Assembly: GCA_963794165.1 (NCBI GenBank)
Contig: CAWCCT010000009.1
Coordinates: 1 to 64,000 of the forward strand
DNA length: 64,000 nt
Source: PALSA-350 sp963794165
GTDB lineage: Bacteria > Acidobacteriota > Terriglobia > Terriglobales > Acidobacteriaceae
Direction of reading: 5' to 3'
Of this stretch, positions 1 through 8,781 are shown piece after piece (positions within the stretch are counted from its first letter, which is position 1; the number at the start of each line of letters is the position of its first letter). Under the pieces are notes generated by a model. That model saw only the letters and a program-made list of their open reading frames with translations, was not told the DNA's origin and did no database searches. The position numbers and the translations under genes were made by a program.

Positions 1-80
1 GATTCCAGTGATGTCGATCAGGGATTCGGGGTGAAAGCGATCAGAGTTCCTGCGATTCCGATCAAGGTCGGAGCGCAGCG
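1..80. repeat. IS21-type left-end repeats
   Basis: Three loose copies of a unit of the form GATTCC-n-CGATCA are visible here (ending near 21, 44 and 67). They are inverted relative to the five better-kept copies at 2711-2824. In IS21 elements such repeated blocks at the ends are transposase (IstA) binding sites. Confidence 0.5.
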
Positions 81-278
81 ACGCTGGCGAGATTGATTGT
101 CGCGAGAAGTGATCGAGATCGTCAAGCAGGAGGAGTTATTTTCCGAGCGTTAGCGAGGCTATTTTGTTGTGGAGCGGGGATGGGGGCGTGGGGGAAGGGG
201 CTGGCGATTGAAGCCCCTTTCCCCACACCAGCGCCTTCAGAAGCAGCAGCGGCTTCGGTTGCCGGCAACGCTGGGTTG

Positions 279-1037
279 TCAGGTTTGCATTTCCTGTTTG
301 CTTTCCGTTTTCCTGGCTCCTGCCTTTCGCATGGACTCGCCACTCATCTCGATGCGATAGGCGTTGTGCACCAGCCGGTCGAGGATACCGTCGGCGATAG
401 TCGGGTCGCCGATCTGCGCGTGCCACTGGGCACCGGAAGTTGTGAAGTCAGCACCGTGGAACTTGTCTGATAGCGGTCATCGCAGATCTCCCAGAAAGTT
501 GCGCCGCGCTGATTCGTTCACGGGCGCCATGGCGAAGTCATCCACCACCAGAACATCGACACGGCCGACCGAGCCAGCAACCGCCCGGGCCGCCGTCAGC
601 CCGTGCTACTGCCAGATCGCGGAACAGCTGTGGCGCGGGTGTACAGGACGAGGTATCCGTCGCGAAGGCCTTCTGAGCCAACGCGCGCCAGCCAGCACTT
701 GCCTATTCCGGTCGGCCCGACAAGGAAGATATTCTCGTGCCGGCTGACCCAGCCGGAGTCGTTGACCAGCGAGCGTATTAGCGTGCGATCGAGGCCGCGA
801 GAAGCGCGATAGTCGATGTCTTCGACGCAGGCGTTGCCTTTTAACTTGGCGTAACGCAGCCGCCGTTCGAGCGCCAGGTTCTGGCGCCACGTCCACAACC
901 TATCGACCATGAGGGAGAGTTTTTCCTCGAAGCTGAGCTGGTCGGCGTTCTGGTTCTGTTCCAAGTTGCGCCAGGTTTCCTACGATGGGTTCCAGATGCA
1001 TGGCCAGGAGTTTTTCGATGGTGGTTTGATGTAACAT
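279..1037 (-). pseudogene. istB: IS21 helper ATPase IstB, frameshifted
   Basis: IstB is the AAA+ helper that delivers the IS21 transposase to target DNA. Read on the minus strand from the ATG at 1035-1037, the N-terminus is typical, the Walker A motif reads GPTGIGKC (Thr replaced by Cys), Walker B reads VLVVDDF, and the C-terminus ends at the TGA at 279-281. The parts lie in different frames. One shift near 970 is explained by an extra G (GTAGG for GTAG), one near 515 by GGGAG for GGAG, with others around 640, 600 and 440. It overlaps no other gene and follows istA directly. It cannot encode a full protein unless the indels are sequence errors. Confidence 0.85.
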
Positions 1038-1050
1038 GGCTCGCCTCCTC

Positions 1051-2582
1051 TCACTCAAAGTACGCCGCGCCGCGGATGTTGTCATGTTCGGGAACAGAAC
1101 GCGGCGCAGACGGTGGGTTGATGGGTTGCTGGTCAAGGTTGTGGCGCAGGATCGAGTCCACACTTCGCTAGCTGACCGCCCGCGTAAGCAAAGCGCGGTC
1201 AGCGGCTGCTTCCACGCGAGCTACCGGATAACGCTGTCCCAGCCGGATGATCCCCAGGCATGATCGATACCCCATCTCCGGATGCGGCTGCGCTTCAAGG
1301 ATTTTCTCCACCACCTCTTGCGTCCGCGTGCCCACCGTGGCCGCCCACTGGACCAGCCGCGATGGTGGCCAGTCCAGGTGGGCACGGTGCGCAGCGGGCC
1401 GATGCTCATGATCACTCACGGCTACATATGGTTTGGCCGTGCGCACGTGTGAGGCGACACGCTTGCCGTGATGGAAGATCTCTACGGTCGTGGGCGTGGC
1501 CCGCACCTCCACCGTTTGTCGCGTCAACTGATAGGGCACACTGTAAAAGCTCTTATCGAACTGGATGTGATAGTCGATGTTGACCGTGGCCTGTGACCAC
1601 TCGGCTAGATCGAAGCGCTGGACCGGAAGCGGGCGTAGCGCCGGCTGGTCCAGTTGCTCGAACAGGCTGCGGCGCGTGCCTTCGCGCTTCTTGAACGGAC
1701 GCTGTTGAGCTTGTCCAGCAGCTCGCCGATGGCGCGGTTCATTTCGCCCAGAGAGAAGAACTTGCGATGCCGCAGAGCAGCCACGATCCAGCGCTCGGCG
1801 ATCCGCACTCCGACCTCGACCTTGGCCTTGTCGCGCGGCTTGCGCGGGCGCGTGGGCAGCACACCGATGGCGTAGTGCATGGCCATCTCCTGGTAAGTCG
1901 GATTCAGATCAGGCTCATAGCGGCAAGCCCGCGAAACGCCGGTGCGCGTGTTATCGGGGACGACTAACTCTGGACAGCCGCCGAAAAACTCAAACGTCCG
2001 CACGTGGGCTCCGATCCAACTGCCCATCTGCTGATCCAGCGTAGCCTCGGCATAGGTGTAGTTGCTGGCTCCCAGCACAGCCACGAACAACTGCGCGGGG
2101 TGTGGCTGGCCGGTGGCTGGATCGTAGAGGGGGATGCTCGCTCCCGCTCAATCGACAAACAACTTCTCGCCCGGCCGATGGGACTGGCGTAGCACCAGAT
2201 CGCGCCCCTGCTTGAAGCGCTGATAGTGATGGCAGAAACGGCTGTACCCATAACCGTCCGCATGCTCAGCCCGATACTCTTCCCACAGCAACTGCAGGGT
2301 GGCGTGCTTGTGCTGTTGCAGTTGCTGATGGATGTAGGCGAAATCAGGTGGGGTCTTGACCACCGGCCTCGAGACGCCGGAGTCGGCGGGAAATAACTTC
2401 TCTTCCAGCTCCGACTCCGACATTTCAGCCGGCAGTGGCCAGCTCAATCCCGCCGCACGGAAACGATCCACGTACTCGTGCACCGTGCTCTGACTGACGT
2501 TGGCGCTGCGGGCGATCTGGCGTTGCCTCAGCTTCAACTCGAAATACAACCGAAGGACTTCTCGCGTCTTGCGCATGGACAT
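1051..2582 (-). pseudogene. istA: IS21 transposase IstA, nonsense and frameshift mutated
   Basis: IstA is a DDE transposase with an N-terminal helix-turn-helix. From 2582 the reading shows the HTH region (RQRQIARSANVSQSTVHEY), then the catalytic core with LFVAVLGASNYTYAEA, a VVPDN segment carrying a catalytic Asp, and the downstream KAKVE motif with the Glu. A TGA at 2148-2150 interrupts the frame where the family has an aromatic residue after FVD, and a TAG at 1168-1170 interrupts it near the end. A shift near 1703 moves the C-terminal third into another frame. The reading then runs to a TGA at 1051-1053, just before istB. The open frame extends upstream to 2663, but the methionine at 2582 fits the usual N-terminus. 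Confidence 0.88.
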
Positions 2583-2710
2583 TCGCTTTCCGGGCACCGT
2601 CTCCCCTCTCGGGGTCACGGTACCCGCGATTTTGATGTCCAGCGTCGCCACGCCTCGTTCCACACTTGATTCCTGCCATCCCGATCACCGTTCCTGCACA
2701 CCTCGATCAC

Positions 2711-2824
2711 TGATCGGCTTCGCGCAGGAATGATGATCGCTTTCGCCAGGAATCTTGATCGCAATCAGACAGGAATCGTGATCGGCTTCAGCCAGGAATA
2801 ATGATCGGCTTCAGCAGGAATCCG
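2711..2824. repeat. Five 22-23 bp repeats at IS21 right end
   Basis: Units beginning TGATCG(G/C)(C/T)TTC and ending CAGGAAT start at 2711, 2734, 2756, 2779 and 2802, so the period is 22-23 bases, about two helical turns. They sit immediately upstream of istA in its own orientation, as expected for the multiple transposase-binding repeats at an IS21 end. Confidence 0.75.
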
Positions 2825-2830
2825 CATTGC

Positions 2831-3387
2831 AGTGTACGGGTGGTCACTGGGGAACAATTCCGCGGTTTAGAGGGCAGATGGAACGGCTCTTTGGTGCTGC
2901 GATCTCCACAAGATGGAAACGGGATCAAGACGGTCAAAGCCACGTCGGAGGAGCCAATCTCGTGTTAGCGGAGGAGTTCGACCTCTGGTGGACTCCGCAG
3001 AGACTGCCGCAAGCAGGTCTTGCGCAGTCGAGCGTCACGCTCTCACAGAGATTTTTCGAACAGCTTGTCGAGGCTCCCGTTCCACTCGATTTGCGGGCGA
3101 TCAAAGCTCTAAAGAGGTCGCCCTTGTCGCTCGATCTGTATGCTTGGGCCACCCGGCGCGTCAGCTATTTGAAAAAGCCGCTACGCATTTCATGGGCGTC
3201 TTTTCAGTTGAGTTTCGGGGCTGGTTATGCTGAGACGCCGCAAGGAAGGTCTCGGTTTCGGGGAAACGCAATTGAGGCATTACGCAGAGTGAAAGTTGTT
3301 TATCCGCAGTTGAAAATAGAGATTCAGCGAGACGGAATCCTACTGTTTCCGTCGCTGACTCACGTTCCAAAGGCACACCCGTTGTAG
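2831..3387 (+). pseudogene. repA: Plasmid replication initiator RepA, C-terminal remnant
   Basis: The reading frame matches the C-terminal part of plasmid-encoded RepA proteins (RepA_C family). It shows AEEFDLWW, then SVTLSQRFFEQLVEAPVPLD, the hallmark SPLSLDLYAWATRRVSYLKK, ISWASFQLSFGAGYAETPQG with a downstream arginine-rich helix, and a closing LFPSLTHV. About 180 residues remain of a family usually 280-350 long. The 5' part is missing because the IS21-type element ends right at its start. The ATG at 2827 lies in the junction and is not the original start. Downstream at 3575-3669 lie iterons that such an initiator would bind. The family assignment is secure. Loss of function is inferred from truncation. 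Confidence 0.8.
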
Positions 3388-3574
3388 TCATGAGCTTTGC
3401 CTTTTCCCGCAGGGCGGAGGTCCTCAGCATTCAGGACTTCGTTCTCCATCCGGAATCTAAGCCGATTTCCACGTTCAGGCTGCGCTACTACAGGTTACCT
3501 ATAGGAATCTCTTTATAGGAACATACAGGTAGCAGGCATAAACCTATTTAATGCAATATCTTACGCGGCTTATG

Positions 3575-3669
3575 TACCCTGCTTATGCGCGATAGATACC
3601 CTGCTTATGCGTGAATTGGGACCTCGAATACCCCGCTTATGCGTGAGTTGATACCCCTCTGATGCGTGG
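3575..3669 (+). repeat. Iterons of a RepA-type origin
   Basis: Four direct copies of the 18-base unit TACCCTGCTTATGCGTGA or a close variant start at 3575, 3597, 3629 and 3652. Spacings are 22, 32 and 23 bases, keeping the units on nearly the same helical face. A half unit (GGCTTATG) precedes the first copy at 3567. Direct repeats of this length beside a RepA gene are the binding sites of the initiator at iteron plasmid origins. The match to this particular RepA is inferred from proximity. Confidence 0.7.
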
Positions 3670-3738
3670 AAATCCGACGCCTTCCATAGGGTCTTAGGAA
3701 ATTATTCCGATGGACCCGAAACAGCGTCTTTTGTTGCC

Positions 3739-3791
3739 AACGAAAGGAAAAGCACCTAACCTTTCGTTAGGTGATCTGTTAACGAAAGGTT
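3739..3791. promoter_or_regulatory. Palindromic operator overlapping Fic ribosome site
   Basis: AACCTTTCGTTA at 3758-3769 is the exact inverse of TAACGAAAGGTT at 3780-3791, and a third AACGAAAGG stands at 3739-3747. The last copy covers the GAAAGG that would serve as ribosome-binding site for the TTG start at 3795. Binding here would block expression of the Fic gene. The winged-helix end of the Fic protein is the obvious candidate repressor. The repeats are seen directly; the regulation is inferred. Confidence 0.55.
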
Positions 3792-3794
3792 CTC

Positions 3795-4971
3795 TTGACG
3801 AATAGCCAAGCCGATTCTCGATTGGGTCGATATGTACAGAAGACGTTCGAGGATGAAAAGGTGCGGGCGTTCGTTCCACCGCCGCTTCCCCCAAATCCGC
3901 CCGTTCGTCTTGGTGGCCTACAGGTCCTTTTGGAGCAGGCGAATCAGGCAGTCGGCCGACTGGACGGTCTGGCATCCCTGCTACCAGACCTTTCGCTCTT
4001 CATTTACACGTACATTCGCAAAGAAGCGGTGCTCTCGTCACAGATAGAGGGTACACAATCATCTCTCTCTGATTTGCTGCTGTTTGAAAACGACGAAGCT
4101 CCAGGGGCACCGATCGAGGATGTGCAGGAGGTCTCGAACTACGTTGCCGCGATGACACACGGGCTTGATCGTCTTCGCTCCGGCTTTCCGCTTTCACTTC
4201 GACTCATCCGTGAGATTCACGAAATCCTCCTTGCCAAAGGGCGTGGCAGCGGCAAGCAGCCTGGCGAGTTCAGGAACAAGCCAAAACTGGATAGGTGGCA
4301 GTAGGCCCGGCAACGCGGCCTTCGTGCCCCCGCCTCCCGAACTCGTAATCGACTGCATGGGCAAGCTCGAACTTTTTTTCCACGAAGACCGATCAGATCT
4401 TCCTGTATTGATCAGGGCGGGACTCGCCCATGTCCAGTTCGAGACGATCCATCCGTTCCTGGACGGTAATGGGCGGCTCGGGCGCCTGCTCATCACCTTC
4501 ATGCTCTGCGAAAAAGGAGTGCTCCGCGATCCGATCCTATATCTGAGCCTCTACTTCAAGGCCAACCGGAGCGCTTATTACGATCTCCTTGACCGTGTCC
4601 GCACCAGGGGCGATTGGGAAGCGTGGCTCGACTTCTTCTTAATCGGGGTAAGGGATACTGCAGATCAAGCTGCGAGCGCAGCTCGCCGGATCGTTGCGCT
4701 CTTTGCCGAACATCAAAAACAGGTCGAGACGCTTGGTCGCCCGGCAGCCTCGGTGCTCCGCGTCTTTCAGCATATGCAGCGGAACCCTATCGTCTCAATT
4801 CCTGCTGCCGCTCAAAAAATTGGCATCTCCGCGCCGACCGTCGCAAAGTCGCTGGATCACATGCAACGACTCGGAATCCTTCGGGAGATTACCGGGCGCG
4901 AACGCCACCGGTTATTTGTGTACGAGGGATATCTCGCAATATTGAATGAAGGAACGGAACCGATTCGATGA
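3795..4971 (+). pseudogene. Fic-family adenylyltransferase with HTH tail, frameshifted
   Basis: Fic proteins usually transfer AMP from ATP to protein hydroxyls. The first frame (TTG start at 3795, ribosome site GAAAGG) carries the inhibitory helix motif SSQIEG near residue 82, the class with an internal N-terminal inhibitor. The second frame carries the catalytic loop HPFLDGNGRLGR (codons from 4450) and a C-terminal winged helix around 4790-4930. The halves fit with one extra A in AGGAACAAG at 4275-4276: removing it gives GEFRTSQNWIGG, the family norm. So either the gene is broken by a single +1 insertion or the base is an error. It lies next to operator repeats and inside the decayed island. 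Confidence 0.85.
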
Positions 4972-4984
4972 ACCGTCGGATTTC

Positions 4985-5774
4985 CTAGAGGATGTATTCC
5001 ACACGCCAGGGAGAACTGACGCTGCGATGACCGACGAGCGAAAGCAGAGCCTTGAGAGCTGCGTCACGCTCCTCGTCGCTTGCCAGGTGGCGCCGCAGTG
5101 CGTCATGTTTTAGAGAATACCGCTGCATGTCTTCTGCGATTCGGTGCAAAAGCACTGCCTCGCGTCCCAGGAGCTGTTTGATGATGTCGGGGTCAGAGAA
5201 GCCAACGACCAAGAGGCGGAGATGAATGAGGCAGACTGCGGAGAGCGAATTCAGCCTTTGCTTTGTGTCTCCTGCCAGCCGGTGAGTCACTGCTGCGATT
5301 GCCTCGGCTTCCGACTTCGTGCGCACGCGGCAAAGAGGACAACTGACAGCCGTTGCAAGCAAAGAGCTGATTGTGGATTGAGCCGTTTCGGGTGTGATTT
5401 CCGAAGTCGCGGCTTCGGCCAGCGAGGCTGCCAGGTGGTTAAGCAACGCCGGATATCCTGAACAGGTTCCCTGCGGGGAGGCGATTGATTCGTATTGCCA
5501 CGTATGTAGACCGCAGAATCCACCATGTTCCGCATGGTCGCGCTGCGTTTTGGGGTTGGTGGCGAGTTCATACTGAAACTGGCTGAGAAAATGGAAAGAC
5601 TGCTTTTGAATATGTTCGCAGATCTCGCATGGTCGAAACTTCTGCGAAGCAGTAGTCGCTGCTGCGGAGGCCGTTCCGACGATACGATAGCGGTACGCGT
5701 CGGGTTTCCCTTCAGAGAGCTCAATTTTCAACCCGTTGACCTGATGCAACAGCTGTGACAATTCTGCCTGACCG
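4985..5774 (-). pseudogene. Cys-motif protein of unknown function, start lost
   Basis: The minus-strand frame ending at the TAG at 4985-4987 encodes about 260 residues with paired cysteines and histidines: CEICEHI, then GGFCGLHTW followed by YESIASPQG, then CPLCRVR. These repeated Cys/His pairs suggest metal or cofactor binding, but I cannot name the function. The frame stays open to 5971, yet upstream of about 5774 the other frame encodes recognisable MutS-like sequence, so the N-terminus of this protein is missing or out of frame. It may be a separate gene that lost its start, or the rear of a fusion. Neighbours are the Fic gene (convergent) and the MutS-like fragment. Confidence 0.5.
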
Positions 5775-6384
5775 TAATGCGCTTGCCTGCGATGTGAAGC
5801 GAATACCTGATGCCAGCTAAGTCGGCTCTTAGCTTGTGTGTTTCGGCGACAAGCCGGCGAAAACTTTCGGAGTCGATGTAGTTCGCGAGATATCCGCGAA
5901 AAGCAAGAAAACCGCTCGACCCGATGTTTGCCTGCATCAGCGCATTGCTCAGTTGAGTGGAGGCGTTGCAATAGGTCTCAACAGCGTCAAGAAACCAGCT
6001 GTGTTTCTGGTATTTGTAAAATGCCTTGCCCGCTCGAGACAGATGGTCTCGCATCTCCCTCATATCCTCGGCAAACGAACGTACATAGCCCGCAACTGCC
6101 TGGTCCTCGAGGTCCCGGGAGATGTCGTGGCGGTAGCGAACCGTTTCGACATCGCTCAGTGGCGCGTAGAAGAAAGGCTTAAGGTTGTACTCTTCTCGGC
6201 CAGCAGTGATGGAATTGACAATCTGGTCAAGGTTCAGGTCGCCGAATATTTCGGGCGGTTCCCGGTCAACGACGCTCATCTCGGATTGGTCGAAGAGGAT
6301 ACTGCAAAAAAGCGCAGAGCCGGCACGGCTCTGAGTCGATCCCGACACAGGTGTGAACCCGTTCGAAATAGATTGCGGACTCAT
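5760..6384 (-). pseudogene. MutS-like protein, N-terminal fragment
   Basis: From the ATG at 6384 the product has about 200 recognisable residues resembling the N-terminal part of MutS-related ATPases: EIFGDLNLDQIVNSITAGRE, then YNLKPFFYAPLSDVETVRYR and a long helical region ending GIRYSLHIAGKRITVR. The family's clamp and C-terminal ABC ATPase, with its Walker motifs, are absent. The frame closes within 20 codons while the overlapping frame continues as the Cys-motif protein. A full relative would be about 550-600 residues. The fragment is therefore unlikely to act in DNA repair or recombination. The family call is from memory of the N-terminal pattern and is moderately sure. Confidence 0.6.
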
Positions 6385-7091
6385 CGTTCCGTACGGGTCG
6401 CTGTATAGGGCCGCTGATCAGTTGAGAACCGCAGTCTCACTAACGAAAGATGATTTGGAGCCAAAGGCCTTACTCCGTCTCGGCGACAGGGGGGAAAGGC
6501 ATTGACTTTTGCAGGCTTAGCAGGCACGGGACTTCTCCGAGTTCCAGTCTCGTAGGAGTCACCTTCCCCTAAGCAAAGGGGCGGTTAAGAGTGGACTCCA
6601 ACACCCGCTCTCCGCTAAGTATGTCCGTAGGTTGGATCTTCTGTCAATCGCACATGGTCGTCAATTTCCTCAAATATTCCAGTTCAAGAGTATTGCCCAT
6701 CGCCTCATCCCCGGCATCGCCAAGCGATATTAATTGAGGTTCTGTTGAGCTGAACCATCCGGACGTAGAGCGTCTTCGACATCTGCACTCCTGACCTCAA
6801 GACAAGTTGTCAAAGCAAGCTTCGATACAGCTTGAGGCGCACGAATCCCACAGTTTCTCTTGCAGAATTATAGAGATGTGTGTCACATTTATATTGAAAT
6901 GTACATTGCATAATGCTTTGGTCGCAATCGCCCTCTAAGACCTTGACTTCATTGGCACATTTCGTTGTTCCGTCCAGGGCGGGTCCTCGCACGTGCTCGC
7001 TGCCGGCTTATGCCCAATTCCAAACTTAACCAGCGCTAGTCGCCGCCGACTCATCCGTCGTCTGGCGGCTAGCGAGCGAGGGGAAGCACAT
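6385..7091. other. 707 bp without a recognisable gene
   Basis: No frame here resembles a known protein or keeps coding character. Small hairpins occur (for example CCCCT-TTGCTTA-GGGGC around 6566-6583), but no tRNA-like fold or clear promoter was seen. It separates the MutS-like fragment from the excisionase-like gene and probably holds the promoter of the latter. Confidence 0.5.
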
Positions 7092-7316
7092 ATGTTTCGC
7101 AAAGAAACCGTCGAAATGGTGTCAAATGGAGTCATTGGTAGGCGGCTCCTGAATGTCAGGGAGGCCGCCCAATACCTGGGACTCGAAGTGGACACGGTCT
7201 ACAAGAAGTCCAGGTTGCGGGAGGTTCCCTGCGTCAAGGTCGGTCGTGCGTTGCGGTTCGATGTGAAGGCACTTGAGCGCTACATCGAGCAACACACAAT
7301 CGAAACCATTGACTGA
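7092..7316 (+). CDS. Excisionase-like HTH DNA-binding protein
   Basis: A 74-residue protein with one helix-turn-helix of the excisionase/MerR-like type (HTH_17): LLNVREAAQYLGLEVDTVY, then KKSRLREVPCVKVGRALRF and a short helix DVKALERYIEQ. Such proteins bind DNA and bend it for excision, or regulate small operons. The ATG at 7092 is preceded by GAGGGG at good spacing. An upstream in-frame start at 6993 would add 33 residues unlike the family. It lies directly before the broken integrase, the classic xis-int arrangement. It is one of the few intact genes in the island. Confidence 0.8.
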   Translation: MFRKETVEMVSNGVIGRRLLNVREAAQYLGLEVDTVYKKSRLREVPCVKVGRALRFDVKALERYIEQHTIETID

Positions 7317-7331
7317 AAGGAGAAGCAAGAT

Positions 7332-8457
7332 ATGTCTGTTAGAAGATGCGTGAGGGTTTGTATGAAGTTCGTTGGAGGGAAGGAGGTCGACAACAAGAGC
7401 CAAACGGATTCATGGCGGCTATGACCTGGCGCGGAAGATCGAACGGAAGAAGATGTCGATGCGAGACGAAAACCGGCATCTCGACGTAAAGAAGGAGATC
7501 AACTACCGGATGTCTGAGTTGATCGATCGTTACTGGACGCACTACGGAAGCAAGAAAGCTTCGGCGGATCGCGAGAAGAGCATCGTGGAGGGCATTCGAT
7601 CTGAATTGGGCCGGATGTTCGTGCGGGAGGTTGACGGCGTAGCCGTGCAGCGCTGGTACGAAAACCTCACGGGAGTTCGTGGTCTGGCCGACAACACCGC
7701 AGTGCGGCACTTCAACGTCATGCACCACATGATGGAGAAGGCCTCGACAATCTGGTCGAAGGAAACCGGCATCGACCGGAATCCGGCCGACCTGGTGGAG
7801 GTGAAGCGCCCGGATGATTCACGGGAGCGTTATCTGTCGGAAGATGAACTTCGCCGGCTGAAGATGGCGCTCGACGAAAGGATGTTCCGGAAAGGCACAA
7901 AAGACCTCAATCAGACGAATCTTCGGATGAGGCTCATCGTGCTGATCGCCGTATCAACAGGGATGCGCTCAGCCGGAGATTCACCGGCTCCGCTGGTCGG
8001 ACGTGATGTATGGCGAAGGGCTGTTGGCGGTTCGGGCAAAGCTGAAGGGCGGCAAGATGCGTTACGTCCCGATGCCGTCCGGAGCTGGCCGAGGAAATTC
8101 GGCGGTATCCTGCGGTGATCGGTGAGGATCGGATTTTCCCGCCGAAGCGGGGTGCAACGAGTCGGACGGCAGCGACTGGAAGGAAGTTTTGAGGATCTGC
8201 TCGAAAGAGCGAAGATTCAGGACTTCTGGTTCCACGATCTGCGTCACACTTTTGCGTCCTGGTACATGATGAACGGCGGCGATCTTTACGAGCTGGCGAA
8301 GATTCTCGGTCACTGCGAATATCAAGATGACCGAACGCTACGCCAAGCTGGGACGCGCAGCATATCGCCAAGACCGGCAACACGGCCAAGGTGATCTGGA
8401 GCATGTTGGATGAAGAAGCCGGAGCAGGAAGAAGGCGACCAACAAGACATCGCTTGA
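7332..8457 (+). pseudogene. Tyrosine recombinase (integrase), multiply frameshifted
   Basis: All catalytic elements of a phage-type tyrosine recombinase are present but spread over three frames: Arg in STGMRSAEIHRLRW, Lys in LKGGKMRYVPMP, HDLRHTFASW, then ILGH and the Tyr in MTERYAKLG. The main frame from 7372 holds the SAM-like N-terminal domain and the start of the catalytic domain up to about 7970. Shifts near 7975, 8089, 8189, 8306 and 8359 are each explained by one extra base, mostly a doubled G or T. The N-terminal 30 codons are also out of frame. It reads toward the tRNA-Phe 3' end, the probable integration site. The recombinase is presumably dead unless these are sequence errors. Confidence 0.85.
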
Positions 8458-8526
8458 GCGATGTTCGCGTATTGTTCGTGCGACTAAAACTCGAACTCTT
8501 TGGTTGCCGCTAAGTTCTTTAGAATG

Positions 8527-8601
8527 TGGTGGCCAGAGACGGGATCGAACCGCCGACGCCGGCCTTTTCAGGGCCGCGCTCTACCACTGAGCTATCTGGC
8601 C
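8527..8601 (-). tRNA. tRNA-Phe (GAA)
   Basis: The minus strand folds as a tRNA: acceptor GGCCAGA paired with TCTGGCC, D-arm GCTC-AGTGGTAGA-GCGC, anticodon arm CGGCC-CTGAAAA-GGCCG with anticodon GAA, T-arm GGCGG-TTCGATC-CCGTC, and an encoded CCA. Its 3' end faces the integrase, marking it as the likely attachment site of the island. Confidence 0.95.
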
Positions 8602-8781
8602 TCGGGGGACCCAAGGAGCTGCTTTCGCTTAAGTTGAATCTGAGTCTGCAGCCTCAGGCGAGCGCCCGGCCAGGTCAGCAACTGCGTATAAGCAACAAGC
8701 GTCAGTATAGCAATCGCCTCGCCACACGCAAATGGGGGCGAAGCTCCCTTATACAGCGCATTTACACTGCAGAAGCAGCGC

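Larger units (their letters stand above)
1..2830 (-). mobile_element. Degenerate IS21-family insertion element
   Basis: The element has the istA-istB order typical of IS21, read on the minus strand, with istA ending 13 bases before the istB start and a GAGGAGGCG ribosome site between them. Its right end carries five copies of a 22-23 base unit, matching the multiple terminal repeats of this family, and related units appear in inverted orientation at positions 1-80. Both genes are inactivated by nonsense codons and frameshifts. The left tip may extend beyond position 1. The right end cuts into the repA remnant that begins near 2831. The exact termini and the target duplication are not resolved. 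Confidence 0.85.
3388..3794. other. Gene-free stretch with iterons and Fic operator
   Basis: This 407-base gap between the RepA remnant and the Fic gene holds no credible coding frame. It contains the iteron array (3575-3669) and the AACGAAAGG operator repeats (3739-3791). The part from 3480 to 3560 is AT-rich compared with its surroundings, as is common beside replication origins. Confidence 0.6.
1..8526. mobile_element. Decayed integrated island abutting tRNA-Phe
   Basis: This stretch contains only mobile-DNA genes and broken or accessory genes: IS21-family remnants, a truncated plasmid-type RepA, iterons, Fic, a MutS-like fragment, an excisionase-like HTH protein and a tyrosine recombinase. 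The recombinase reads toward the 3' end of tRNA-Phe (8527-8601, minus strand) and stops about 70 bases from it, the usual layout of an island integrated into a tRNA 3' end. The left limit lies outside the window, and I did not find a second copy of the tRNA 3' end inside it. Nearly every gene here carries frameshifts or nonsense codons, while genes right of the tRNA are intact. The element is therefore probably immobile. That this is one island rather than several insertions is inference. Confidence 0.7.

Noticed and set aside
1360..1385. Short match to the tRNA-Phe 3' end (GGTGGCCAG) as a possible att site
   Set aside because: Only about nine bases agree and it lies inside istA; too short to be an attachment site.
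3575..3669. Possible CRISPR array
   Set aside because: Units are 18 bases with 4-14 base gaps, far too short for CRISPR spacers, and they adjoin a RepA gene, which fits iterons.
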